From: Methanosphaera sp.
Lineage (GTDB): Archaea > Methanobacteriota > Methanobacteria > Methanobacteriales > Methanobacteriaceae
Direction of reading: 5' to 3'
Length of the DNA: 40,886 nt
Assembly (NCBI GenBank): GCA_017431845.1
Contig: JAFRKG010000185.1
Location: forward strand, 1-40,886
This document shows, one piece after another, positions 1 to 8,600 of the stretch. The notes beneath the pieces were generated by a model. It made no database searches and had not been told where the DNA came from. It saw only the letters and a program-made list of their open reading frames with translations. Position 1 is the stretch's first letter. Each line of letters opens with the position of its first letter. A program made the position numbers and the translations under genes.

Positions 1-141
1 AAGAAGAAACAAATGAGGATAGCGAACCAAGTGAAACTCAGGAAGATAATTCAGAAGATGAAAACGAAGTGGATTTTAAACCTTTGTTGGAAGAATTATC
101 AAAGAAGGTAAAGTACAACAAAGAAAACGTAACTATTGAAA
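1..141. repeat. Terminal direct repeat, left copy (circular assembly overlap)
   Basis: Bases 1-141 are identical to 40746-40886. The overlap lies inside the scaffold gene and continues its frame exactly, so it marks a circular contig. The length of 141 equals a common maximum assembler k-mer, which fits an assembly overlap better than biological terminal redundancy (inference). Confidence 0.9.
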
Positions 142-752
142 ACTTAGAGGATTTAATCAATGGGTACCAAAAAGGATTGAATTACGATAAAAAAGTTCAA
201 GAGTTAGAAAATCTACAAAATAGCAAGGCAGAGGTATATCTTAAAAAGAAAGCCGATGAATTAGGTATCTCAGTAGACGAGTATATGGACCAAGTTGAAG
301 CTTATGAGAAACAACAAAAAGCCGAAAGGGACCAAGAAAGACTCGAAGAAATGATTGAAAGCGGAGTGCCTGAAGAACTTGCTAAAGAAGTAATTGCTAC
401 AGCAGAGTTACGTAGGCAATTACAATTAAAAGAAAACGAACTAAAGGAAAAGGAAAAACAAACAGAGGCGAAAGAAAAAGAAGAAAAAGAATACCAAGAC
501 TTTCTTAAAAACTTTCCCGATGTCAATCCTGAAGATATTCCTAAAGAAGTTTTCGAGGAAGCAGTAAATTCTGATTTAAGTTCTGCTTATATGAAATATA
601 AAATGAAAGATTTAGAAAACCAATTAAAAATAGCAAAACAAAATGAAGAAAATTCTGCATCCACAGTCGGAGGAGTTACTAATACAGGAACTACCAAAGA
701 AAACCATATAAGCGATCCGTTCTTAGAAGGATTTAGCGAAGAAGAATATTAA
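3..752 (+). CDS. Scaffolding protein, 3' part (gene starts at 40631 across the junction)
   Basis: This is the distal part of a 288-aa head scaffolding protein. The frame is open from base 3 and joins in phase with the ATG at 40631. The GTG at 69, which would give a 227-aa product, has no Shine-Dalgarno and is not the true start. The protein is acidic and almost wholly helical, with a long E/K/Q-rich coiled coil in the middle and a Gly/Thr-rich patch before an acidic tail. That composition and its place directly before the major capsid gene and after the portal are typical of phage scaffolds, which fill the procapsid and leave before DNA packaging. No protease domain is seen. The function rests on composition and gene order, not on a sequence motif. 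Confidence 0.85.
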   Translation, partial: EETNEDSEPSETQEDNSEDENEVDFKPLLEELSKKVKYNKENVTIENLEDLINGYQKGLNYDKKVQELENLQNSKAEVYLKKKADELGISVDEYMDQVEAYEKQQKAERDQERLEEMIESGVPEELAKEVIATAELRRQLQLKENELKEKEKQTEAKEKEEKEYQDFLKNFPDVNPEDIPKEVFEEAVNSDLSSAYMKYKMKDLENQLKIAKQNEENSASTVGGVTNTGTTKENHISDPFLEGFSEEEY

Positions 753-772
753 AAAAGAGAGGATGATAAATA

Positions 773-1669
773 ATGGCAGAACAAATTCATTTAGCCGAGA
801 AATATTCAAGCAAAGTTGCTGAAAGATTTAAAATGAAATCATTAGCAACAGGATTTACTAATAGAGATTATGATTGGGATGGAGTTAAAACAATTAAGAT
901 TTATTCAATTCCTACAGTACCTCTATATGATTACAATAGAAATGGAAAGGTATATCAAGTTGGTTCAAACGATACATATCCACCTTCAGGAAATGATGGA
1001 GTATCACGTTATGGACAATTAAATGATTTACAAGATAGCATTCAAACAGCAACTATCACTCAAGATAAATCATTTACTTTCATAATCGATAAAGGTGATA
1101 AGATGGATTCAATGAACGTAAGAGATGCAGGAAAAGCGTTAAGACGTGAAATTGATGAAGTTATTGTACCTACTCAAGATAAATATACATTTAGTGTTAT
1201 TGAAAGTGCTGCAGTAGCAAATTCAATGACTGGTTCAGGTTCATTAAGCAAAGAAAATGTATATGCAGCTTTCTTAGCAGGACAAACTGCTTTAGATAAT
1301 AAGTTAGTACCTGCTGGTGGAAGAGTTGCAGCAGTTAACGCTTCAACATTAGCATTACTAAAACAAGATGACTCTTTTGTTAAAGCTAGTGAAATCGGAC
1401 AAAAGATGTTAATAAATGGACAAGTAGGAGAATTAGATGGAATTAAAATTGTTAAAGTTCCTGATAGTTATCTACCTGCTGGTTGTGCATTTATAATTAC
1501 TCACCCATCTGTAACAGTTAAAGCTGAAAAATTAGCAGATTATAAGATTCATACTAATCCACCTTTCATAAGTGGAAACTTAGTTGAAGGTAGAATTTAC
1601 TATGATGCTTTCGTATTAGATGCTAAGAAAGATGGAGTATATGCACATTTAGGAACAGCAAGTCTATAG
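773..1669 (+). CDS. Major capsid protein
   Basis: A 298-aa protein that would form the icosahedral shell. The N-terminal stretch (HLAEKYSSKVAERF, residues about 6-19), followed by a segment with DWDGVKTIKIYS and later TQDKSFTFIIDKGD, matches a capsid family I recognise from many Bacillota podo- and siphophages. The C-terminal half, with a V-x-P-D-S-Y-L-P region and a final YYDAFVLD strand, fits the HK97-fold P-domain end (inference). It starts at the ATG after AGAGAGGATGATAA and follows the scaffold gene by 20 nt. No N-terminal prodomain is apparent. Two stable hairpins follow the stop codon. Confidence 0.92.
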   Translation: MAEQIHLAEKYSSKVAERFKMKSLATGFTNRDYDWDGVKTIKIYSIPTVPLYDYNRNGKVYQVGSNDTYPPSGNDGVSRYGQLNDLQDSIQTATITQDKSFTFIIDKGDKMDSMNVRDAGKALRREIDEVIVPTQDKYTFSVIESAAVANSMTGSGSLSKENVYAAFLAGQTALDNKLVPAGGRVAAVNASTLALLKQDDSFVKASEIGQKMLINGQVGELDGIKIVKVPDSYLPAGCAFIITHPSVTVKAEKLADYKIHTNPPFISGNLVEGRIYYDAFVLDAKKDGVYAHLGTASL

Positions 1670-1674
1670 TATAA

Positions 1675-1731
1675 ATCAAGAGTTTATCTCTTGATATAAG
1701 CAAGGCGACCCCTCCTTGCTTATATGAGGGG
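1675..1731 (+). promoter_or_regulatory. Tandem hairpins with possible pseudoknot after the capsid gene
   Basis: Hairpin 1 pairs 1675-1682 with 1688-1695 (8 bp). Hairpin 2 pairs 1695-1705 with 1714-1724 (11 bp). The loop of hairpin 2 holds CCCCT (1709-1713), which can pair with AGGGG (1727-1731) to form an H-type pseudoknot. No T-tract follows, so this is not a normal intrinsic terminator. It may protect or process the capsid mRNA (inference). Confidence 0.6.
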
Positions 1732-1746
1732 ATAAAGGAGGTAAAT

Positions 1747-2154
1747 ATGTTAGCAGAAGAAGTATTTAGAATAACAATGGCTATGATAGATGAAATGACA
1801 ACAGCGGGAGAATTAAACGAAACTACAACTGCAGAATATCGTGCAAAAGCACCTTCGATTTTATCTATGTTACAAGCTGAGTTAATAGGCATAGAAAACA
1901 GATATAGAGATTCAAAAGAACAAATCTCACCAGTACCAATAGAGAGTTTAGACCAACCTTTACAAATAGATGTAATAAAAGCAACGACATTACTAACAAA
2001 TGGTTTGGCTGCAAACTTAATGGTAGTTGAAGACAAAACATTAGCAAGTTTCTTTGAACAAAGATATGAAGAGATGAAAGGTTTATTCTTAAAACCAAAG
2101 CCAAGAAAACCAGAAACAAGACGAGATGTTTATGACTCTACACTAAATTATTAG
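1747..2154 (+). CDS. Head-tail adaptor-like protein
   Basis: A 135-aa mainly helical protein starting at the ATG after AAAGGAGGTAAAT. It lies between the major capsid gene and the tail-hub gene, where short-tailed phages usually encode the portal-bound adaptor (P22 gp4-like). The sequence shows amphipathic helices, including MLAEEVFRITMAMIDEM at the start, and a basic C-terminal tail (KPKPRKPETRRD). I do not recognise a specific motif. The role is inferred from position, size and helix content. Confidence 0.55.
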   Translation: MLAEEVFRITMAMIDEMTTAGELNETTTAEYRAKAPSILSMLQAELIGIENRYRDSKEQISPVPIESLDQPLQIDVIKATTLLTNGLAANLMVVEDKTLASFFEQRYEEMKGLFLKPKPRKPETRRDVYDSTLNY

Positions 2155-2164
2155 GAGGTAGATT

Positions 2165-4228
2165 ATGGCAGTAATAAAAGCAGACAAAGCAACAAAACCA
2201 ACTACAATAGATAAATTCTTAGGTTTGAATTTATCAGATACAGGAGATACACAAATATCTTTAGGTGAATCAGGAAATATGACTAATTTTTATATAACTG
2301 ATGATTTGAAACTAAGAAAAATATGTGGTTATCAAATATTTAAACAATTCGAAGAACCAATAAAAGGTATTTTTTCAGCTAAGATAGGAGATAATAAATA
2401 TCTACTTGTTGCAAGTGGTAGCAAATTATATTATTTTGATGGAGATTTATTGAATAGCAACTTTGAAGTTGTACCTGAAAAATACCAAACATTTACTGGA
2501 GATGGAGATGAAACAACATTTCAATTATCAAAAACAAATGTAGACTCTATAGATAAAGTTTATATAAATGGTGAAGAACAAACTACGGGATGGAGTGGGG
2601 ATACAGTAACAGGAGAAATAACTTTTGTAGAAGCCCCAGCAGATAAAGCATTTATAAGAGTCTTATATACTAAACCAATTACTTTTGTAGAAGCAGGAAC
2701 CATTTCTGGTGGAGATGCTTCTTTTTTTGAGTTTGATAATTGTGTTTATATACTATGCGGAGAATATTATAAATTTTATAAAAATCAAAGTAACGAAATG
2801 GTTGTTTCACCAGTATATGGTTATACACCAACAGTATTTATAAATACCCCTGCTGGAGCAAACGGTGGTGGAACTATCTATGAAGAAATAAATATGTTAT
2901 CACCATACAAAAGACAAACTTTCAACGGTGATGGTTCGACAAAACAATTTAAAATTGCACAAATACCTGATTCTATAACTTCGGTTAAAGTATGGGATGG
3001 TAGTGCTTGGAATAGTGCTGCATATACAGCGGCATCAGATGTTATAACAATTACAACTGCTCCTTCTCAAGGGCAGGATAATGTAGAAATAATATGGTCT
3101 AAAGATGATAATGATAGAAACATAATAGCAGGTATGAAATTCGGAACAGTCTTTGGTGGAGATGTAGATACAAGAGTATTCTTATACGGAAATCCAAGTT
3201 GTCAAAACAGAGTCTACTTTAGTGCTATTTCTTATGCAAATGATATAGCCGTACCTAGTGCAGAATATTTTCCTGCAACTGCACAAGTAGATATAGGACC
3301 TTTAAACTTTGCAGTAACAGATTTAACAAGACAATATGATCGCTTGTTAGCAACTACAAATAAACCAGAAGCATATTACTTAACAATATCGCTAGAACAG
3401 CTTCCTGTAACATTAGCAGATGATAGTACAGCTACTCGTTATGTACCAGCTGTAAGTACATTTCCTTTAAACGGAGCACACGGTAATATTGCTCCAGGTC
3501 AAGGACAGTTGTTAATGAATTATCCAGTAACATTTGAAGATGGTGCGATAATACAATGGAAAGCAACTAACGTAAGAGATGAAAAAAATGCCGAAGATAT
3601 AGGGCAAAAAATAAAATTAGATTTAGACAAAATACAAATTCACAATATAAAAACATTAGATTTGCAAGAACATAATCAGTTATGGATAATATACGAAAAT
3701 GAAGCTTGGATATATAACTACTACAATCAAACATATTCAAGACTTAAATTTCCTCAAAACGTAAATATGACGAATATATGTTCGTTAGATGGAAAAGTAT
3801 ATATGAGTACAAATGATAATGAAATTGTAAAATTTGATGAAATATTTACAACTTACGGTGGTGAAACAATAGAAGCATATTGGGAAATGAATTTTTCGGA
3901 CTTTGGAGTACCATACTTGAGAAAAACAATGGGAAAATTATGGGTGTTAATGCAACCACAAAACTGGTCAAGTGCAGACATTAATTTCATATCAAATGTT
4001 GCTGAAAGCACAATTTCAAAACATATCGAATATAAGAAACAATGGTTTGATGATGTTCACTTTGGAGATTTCAGTTTTAAATCTTCAACAAATCCACAAC
4101 CATTTAAACTAAAATTAAAAGCAAAAAAATTCACTAATTTAAAAATAACAATAAAAAATGAAGAAAACTCTACTTGCACAATACTATCATTAGTGTTACA
4201 AGTAGAAAGTTTCGGATATAGTAAATAG
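2165..4228 (+). CDS. Tail hub / nozzle-like protein (P22 gp10-type beta-propeller)
   Basis: A 687-aa beta-rich protein. The N-terminus has the pattern FLGLNLSDTGDTQISLGESG, a hallmark of hub proteins in Bacillota podophages, and later segments repeat W-x-Y/V-x-x-D blade-like units (for example LWIIYENEAWIYN and NICSLDGKVYMSTN around residues 500-550). Residues about 115-175 and 255-320 carry two related insertions, both beginning TFxGDGxxxxF and ending in a VEIxxSK/VLYTK-like strand, so they look like a duplicated small beta domain. It starts at the ATG behind TAGGAGGTAGATT. Its place after the adaptor and before the ejection proteins fits the tail tube/nozzle under the portal. The propeller fold is inferred. 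Confidence 0.65.
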   Translation: MAVIKADKATKPTTIDKFLGLNLSDTGDTQISLGESGNMTNFYITDDLKLRKICGYQIFKQFEEPIKGIFSAKIGDNKYLLVASGSKLYYFDGDLLNSNFEVVPEKYQTFTGDGDETTFQLSKTNVDSIDKVYINGEEQTTGWSGDTVTGEITFVEAPADKAFIRVLYTKPITFVEAGTISGGDASFFEFDNCVYILCGEYYKFYKNQSNEMVVSPVYGYTPTVFINTPAGANGGGTIYEEINMLSPYKRQTFNGDGSTKQFKIAQIPDSITSVKVWDGSAWNSAAYTAASDVITITTAPSQGQDNVEIIWSKDDNDRNIIAGMKFGTVFGGDVDTRVFLYGNPSCQNRVYFSAISYANDIAVPSAEYFPATAQVDIGPLNFAVTDLTRQYDRLLATTNKPEAYYLTISLEQLPVTLADDSTATRYVPAVSTFPLNGAHGNIAPGQGQLLMNYPVTFEDGAIIQWKATNVRDEKNAEDIGQKIKLDLDKIQIHNIKTLDLQEHNQLWIIYENEAWIYNYYNQTYSRLKFPQNVNMTNICSLDGKVYMSTNDNEIVKFDEIFTTYGGETIEAYWEMNFSDFGVPYLRKTMGKLWVLMQPQNWSSADINFISNVAESTISKHIEYKKQWFDDVHFGDFSFKSSTNPQPFKLKLKAKKFTNLKITIKNEENSTCTILSLVLQVESFGYSK

Positions 4229-4239
4229 GAGGTAAAGAA

Positions 4240-4782
4240 ATGAATACAAGTATTCCATCAGCAGATGACATTGTAACAAATGTAATACACAGTTTATCTG
4301 ACAATCCAAATGAATCAGGTTTATCTGCTGAAGAGTTAAAAACAGCTTTTGATACTGGTTCAAGTAATATAAAAGCATATTTAAAAACTTTAAAAACAGC
4401 TTTGGAAACAAAGTTTGCTGGAATATATCCAGTAGGATCTATTTATATGAGCGTTAACGATGTAAATCCATCAACACTTTTTGGTGGTACTTGGGAAAGA
4501 ATACAAGATAAATTCTTATTAAGTGCAGGTAACACATATACAGCAGGAGATACAGGTGGGTCAGCCACAGTAACACTAACAGAAAATCAAATGCCTTCAC
4601 ATAGACACAACATACATTATAGAACTAATGTTGCAGCATCAGGTAATAGTGGATTGTGGGTGCTAGGTGGTTCTACTTATAGTGGAAAAAGCACTTCAAC
4701 TAATGATTCAGCAGGTGGTGGAGAAGCACATAACAATATGCCACCTTATTTAGTTGTATATATGTGGAAGAGAACAGGTTAG
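4240..4782 (+). CDS. Tail collar / fibre-tip protein
   Basis: A 180-aa protein. The C-terminal 110 residues show the pattern YPVGSIYMSVNDVNP, then GGTWERIQDKFLLS, a Gly/Thr loop, the motif MPSHRHNIHY and the ending NNMPPYLVVYMWKR. This is the phage tail-collar / fibre-tip domain familiar from many short fibres and baseplates; its SHRH segment recalls metal-binding histidines in related tips (known family feature). The N-terminal 60 residues are helical and may attach it to the tail. The ATG follows TAGGAGGTAAAGAA. It probably sits at the tail tip or on side fibres. Confidence 0.75.
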   Translation: MNTSIPSADDIVTNVIHSLSDNPNESGLSAEELKTAFDTGSSNIKAYLKTLKTALETKFAGIYPVGSIYMSVNDVNPSTLFGGTWERIQDKFLLSAGNTYTAGDTGGSATVTLTENQMPSHRHNIHYRTNVAASGNSGLWVLGGSTYSGKSTSTNDSAGGGEAHNNMPPYLVVYMWKRTG

Positions 4783-4792
4783 GAGGTAGAAT

Positions 4793-5620
4793 ATGGCGAG
4801 TTTAGATTATAGTTCACAATTAAAAAACTTAGTAAATGCTCAAAAGAAAGCACAAACTGCTGAACTTCAAAACACTAGAAACCAAGCACTAAGTAATTTA
4901 CAAGCAGAACAACAACAAAATGCAGCAAATTATGCTACACAAAGAAGCACAGCAAATGCTCAAAATAGATTAAGTGCAAGAAACTTCCAAGAATACCTAG
5001 CAAGTACAGGTAGAGCAAATAGTGGTTTGGCAGCACAAGCAAGTATGCAAAATTCAAATAACTTAAATACAAGTTTAAATAACATATATAGTGCAGAGAA
5101 CGCTGCAAATGCTGACATATTAAGACGTAGAACTGATGCTCAAAATGCTTATAACACAGGTTTAGCAGCAGCAAACGCTAATATTCAAGCAAATTATATT
5201 CAAGCATTACTAGATCAAAAAGCTAAGGCTTGGGAAAGAGCAATGCAAGAAAAAGAATATAAAGAAAATGTAAGACAATTCAATGAAAATTTAAAACTAC
5301 AAAAACAACAATTACAACAACGTTTTAGTAGTGGTAGTGGAGGAGGCAGAACCTACAGAAGTGGAGGTTCAAAAAAACAAACTAAAGAGATTGATTTTAA
5401 AGATTCACCAGTACAAGGATATACTGCTGGTATAGGTTCATACTCAGGTTTAACAACAACAAAAAATAACAATAAAGGAAATAAAACAAAAAAAGGTTTT
5501 TCATTTAGTATCAATGATTCTAAATTCAAAAACAATAAGAAAAACAACCCAACAGGATTAAAAGCAAATAAACAACAATTAGCATTAGTGGACGCAAAGA
5601 AAAAGAAAAAGAAAAAGTAA
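4793..5620 (+). CDS. Coiled-coil ejection-like virion protein
   Basis: A 275-aa protein. Residues 1-170 form long Ala/Gln/Asn-rich helices with coiled-coil character. A Gly/Ser hinge near residue 180 follows, then a basic, low-complexity C-terminus that ends in nine lysines. The composition resembles the internal ejection proteins of podophages (P22 gp7/gp20 or T7 gp14 class), and the gene lies directly before the giant internal virion protein. No enzymatic motif is seen. It starts at ATG behind TAGGAGGTAGAAT. Function is inferred from composition and context. Confidence 0.5.
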   Translation: MASLDYSSQLKNLVNAQKKAQTAELQNTRNQALSNLQAEQQQNAANYATQRSTANAQNRLSARNFQEYLASTGRANSGLAAQASMQNSNNLNTSLNNIYSAENAANADILRRRTDAQNAYNTGLAAANANIQANYIQALLDQKAKAWERAMQEKEYKENVRQFNENLKLQKQQLQQRFSSGSGGGRTYRSGGSKKQTKEIDFKDSPVQGYTAGIGSYSGLTTTKNNNKGNKTKKGFSFSINDSKFKNNKKNNPTGLKANKQQLALVDAKKKKKKK

Positions 5621-5634
5621 AGGTGGTGTGTTAA

Positions 5635-8600
5635 ATGGCAATAAAAGAACTTGCGTTGATTACTGAAAAGAATAGACGCAAGAAGAAAAAAGAAGAAACA
5701 CCAACAATATCAAAACCAACAAAAGAAGTTGTTAAAAATAAAAAAGGTACAACTCATATAAATAGAAGTACAATAAGTACAAAACCAACAGTTGAAAAAA
5801 GTACTCAAAACCGTGTTTTAACAAATAAAGAACGTTTAACCAGTAAACCTACTATAAACAATGCAAACAGTAGTATAAAGACAGTAAAAAGTACTGTAAA
5901 AGCAAAATCAAAACCAAGGTATGAAACTAAAACGTTTGATATTTATGAACGTGGTGGCAGATACTACTATCAAGATGGTAAAAAAGAAAAAGAGATTGAC
6001 CAAAATTTTGTACAAGATGCTATAAAAAATAAAAGAAAAGGAGTTATAGGTAGTTATGACTCAAAGGGCAATTTAAGAACTGCTAATGAAAAAGGAAATG
6101 TAAAAGCAAAAGAGAAAAACATATTAAAAAAAGCAGAACGTGTAGCAAAAGGTGCATGGGTAGGAACTCAAAAAGGATTTGCAAGTATAGCAGATGCAGC
6201 TATGCAAGAAACACGCAATGACTTGCAAAAAGGTGAAAAAATAGATAACTACAAAGATTTAACTAAAAATGAAATAAAAGCATTAGCACACTCATTAAAT
6301 CCTTTTGCAAGTAGACAAGCAGCAAGTAAAGAAGCACAAAAAAACATCAAAAAAATATGGAAAGATGAAAACAAAAACATACTTCAAAAAATAACTGGAA
6401 CAGGGCTTGAAGCTGTACAAGCAGGAACTATGGGTGATATTTATGGTTTAAAAGAATCTGTAAGAGGTTTAGGTGCAGTAGACCATAAAGCAGATGAAAA
6501 AGTCGAAAAAATACAAAAAAAGATAGATGAACCAATTAACAAAAGAATAGAGAAGCTAGAAAAAGAAGGCGAAAGATACGATAAATTAACAAACACTTTA
6601 ACTAAATGGAATCAAATTGTAGGTAACATGGCTCCCGGTATAGCTGCAAGTGCAGTAACAAAAAATCCAAACCTTGCTATAGCAACAATGGCATTAGGTG
6701 CTAAAGGACAAGCAACAGAAAGAGCATTAGCACAAGGTGCTGATTTAGATACAGCAACAAAGATGGGAACTGCTGGAGCTTGGATAGAAGCAGGAACTGA
6801 AAAAATTACTGGAGGTGCAAAAATCTTTGGTGGTGGAGCTATAGATGATATTTTCGGAAACCTAATCAATTCTAAAGTTAAAAATAAAGGATTAAACTTC
6901 ATTGCTAAACAAGGATATGGACTACTTGGAGAAACTTTTGAAGAAGTGCTTTCTGATTTAGCAGGAGTTATGATAGACAAAGGTACAATAAATCCTAAAG
7001 CAAAATATACTTTAGATGATTTCTTAGAAACTGCAAAAGACACTTTTGGTTCTACGTTCATACTTAATTTATTAACAGGTGGTTATGGTGGTAAAGCATA
7101 TAACAACAATATTCAAGAAATGCAAAACTATGAAAACCAAATAAATGAAATAGAACAACAAAGACAGGCAGGTCAAATAGAACCTAAAGAAGCAAATGAA
7201 CTTTTAGAAGAAGTAAAAGACGGTACATACCAACAAAACCGTAATTTAGAACAAATTGCTTCAGAACAATCTCAAGCAATAGAACAAGCTCTACAAAACG
7301 GACAAATAAGTCAAGCGGATGCAAATCAAGAGTATGAAGCATTAAATAACACATTAGTAAGTGAAAGAGAAAGAATAAACCAAAATCAAGTCGAAACACA
7401 GGCACAAAGCAACGAAACAGCACAAGGTAATGCAATTACACAAGAAACTCAAAATGAAGCTCAAAACGAGCAAAATAAAGGTACTCAAGAGAGTACTTTT
7501 AATAATGAGCAAAAACAAAAACAATTCGATATTATTCAAAATAACAATCCTATGCAAAATGATGTTAATACAGGCATAAGAAATGTAGAGGATATAAAAA
7601 CACTTGAAGAAACATTACAAGATAGTGATTGGGCTGAATATGATGAATTTAATCCTGATTTAACTAAAAAAGATATACAAGATGCTATAGAAAAAGGAAC
7701 TATAACAGTATATAGTTCTTATCCAATAGAACAAGGTATCTTTGTATCACCTTCTAAGATGGAAGCAGAAAGTTATTCGGGAGATGGAAAAATATATTCT
7801 AAAGAAGTTCCAATTCAAGATATAGCTTGGATAGATCCTACACAAGGGCAATATGCTAAAGTTGACAACATACCAGCAAAAACATCTGAAAATGTAATAT
7901 CAGAACAAACTAAACCAACTGAGAACGTACAACAAACTGAAACACAAGAAGTTCAAAATGAACCTACTCAAGAAGAAACACAACAAGAATCAAAAGGCCC
8001 TGAAATTCTTGATAAGATGCCAAAAGAAAAAAATCCTACAATTAAATCAGTAAAGAAAGCAATAGATAGTTTCAGAAAAGAAATAACAGACATGTTTGCT
8101 CCTATATATGATTTAGCATACAAAAAGACAGGAAACAAAAATTTATATTATACAGCAGATAGAATATTAAGTTCAGATGGAAGAGCTCAAGTGGATTTGG
8201 GAACTAATCAGGTAGATTTAAACGGAAAACCATATACAAACTTTACTGATGAACAAGGTAATAAAGTTGCTATGGGATTTGAAACTGCTTATGATTTATA
8301 TGGCAAAATACCTGATAAAGCGAAAAATGAGTTTTTAGTAAATCAACTTAACATGGATAGATTAAATCAAGGCGTAGAACAATTTGAAGGAATCACTTAT
8401 CAAGATTCACAAAACACAATAAATGAATTAAAACAACAATATCCTGATATTGAAAAGTGGTCTGAAAATATTTATCAATACTATAGAAACTTACAACAAA
8501 AAATGGTTGATAATGGAAGAATACCTCAAGAACTTGCAGATGAGTGGCAAAAGACAACACCACATTATGTACATATTCAAAGACAAGTTAATAACCAAGG

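Noticed and set aside
1-141. Genuine direct terminal repeat of a linear virion
   Set aside because: The repeat lies inside one gene, keeps its frame, and its length matches a common assembly k-mer; a circular overlap is simpler. Only read coverage could show otherwise.
1667-1704. Stop-codon readthrough of the capsid gene driven by the downstream hairpins
   Set aside because: The in-frame extension is only about ten residues before a TAA and has no domain.
6612-7061. 149-codon minus-strand frame inside the giant virion protein gene
   Set aside because: Shadow of the well-supported plus-strand gene; no SD and unnatural Ser/Ala/Pro composition.
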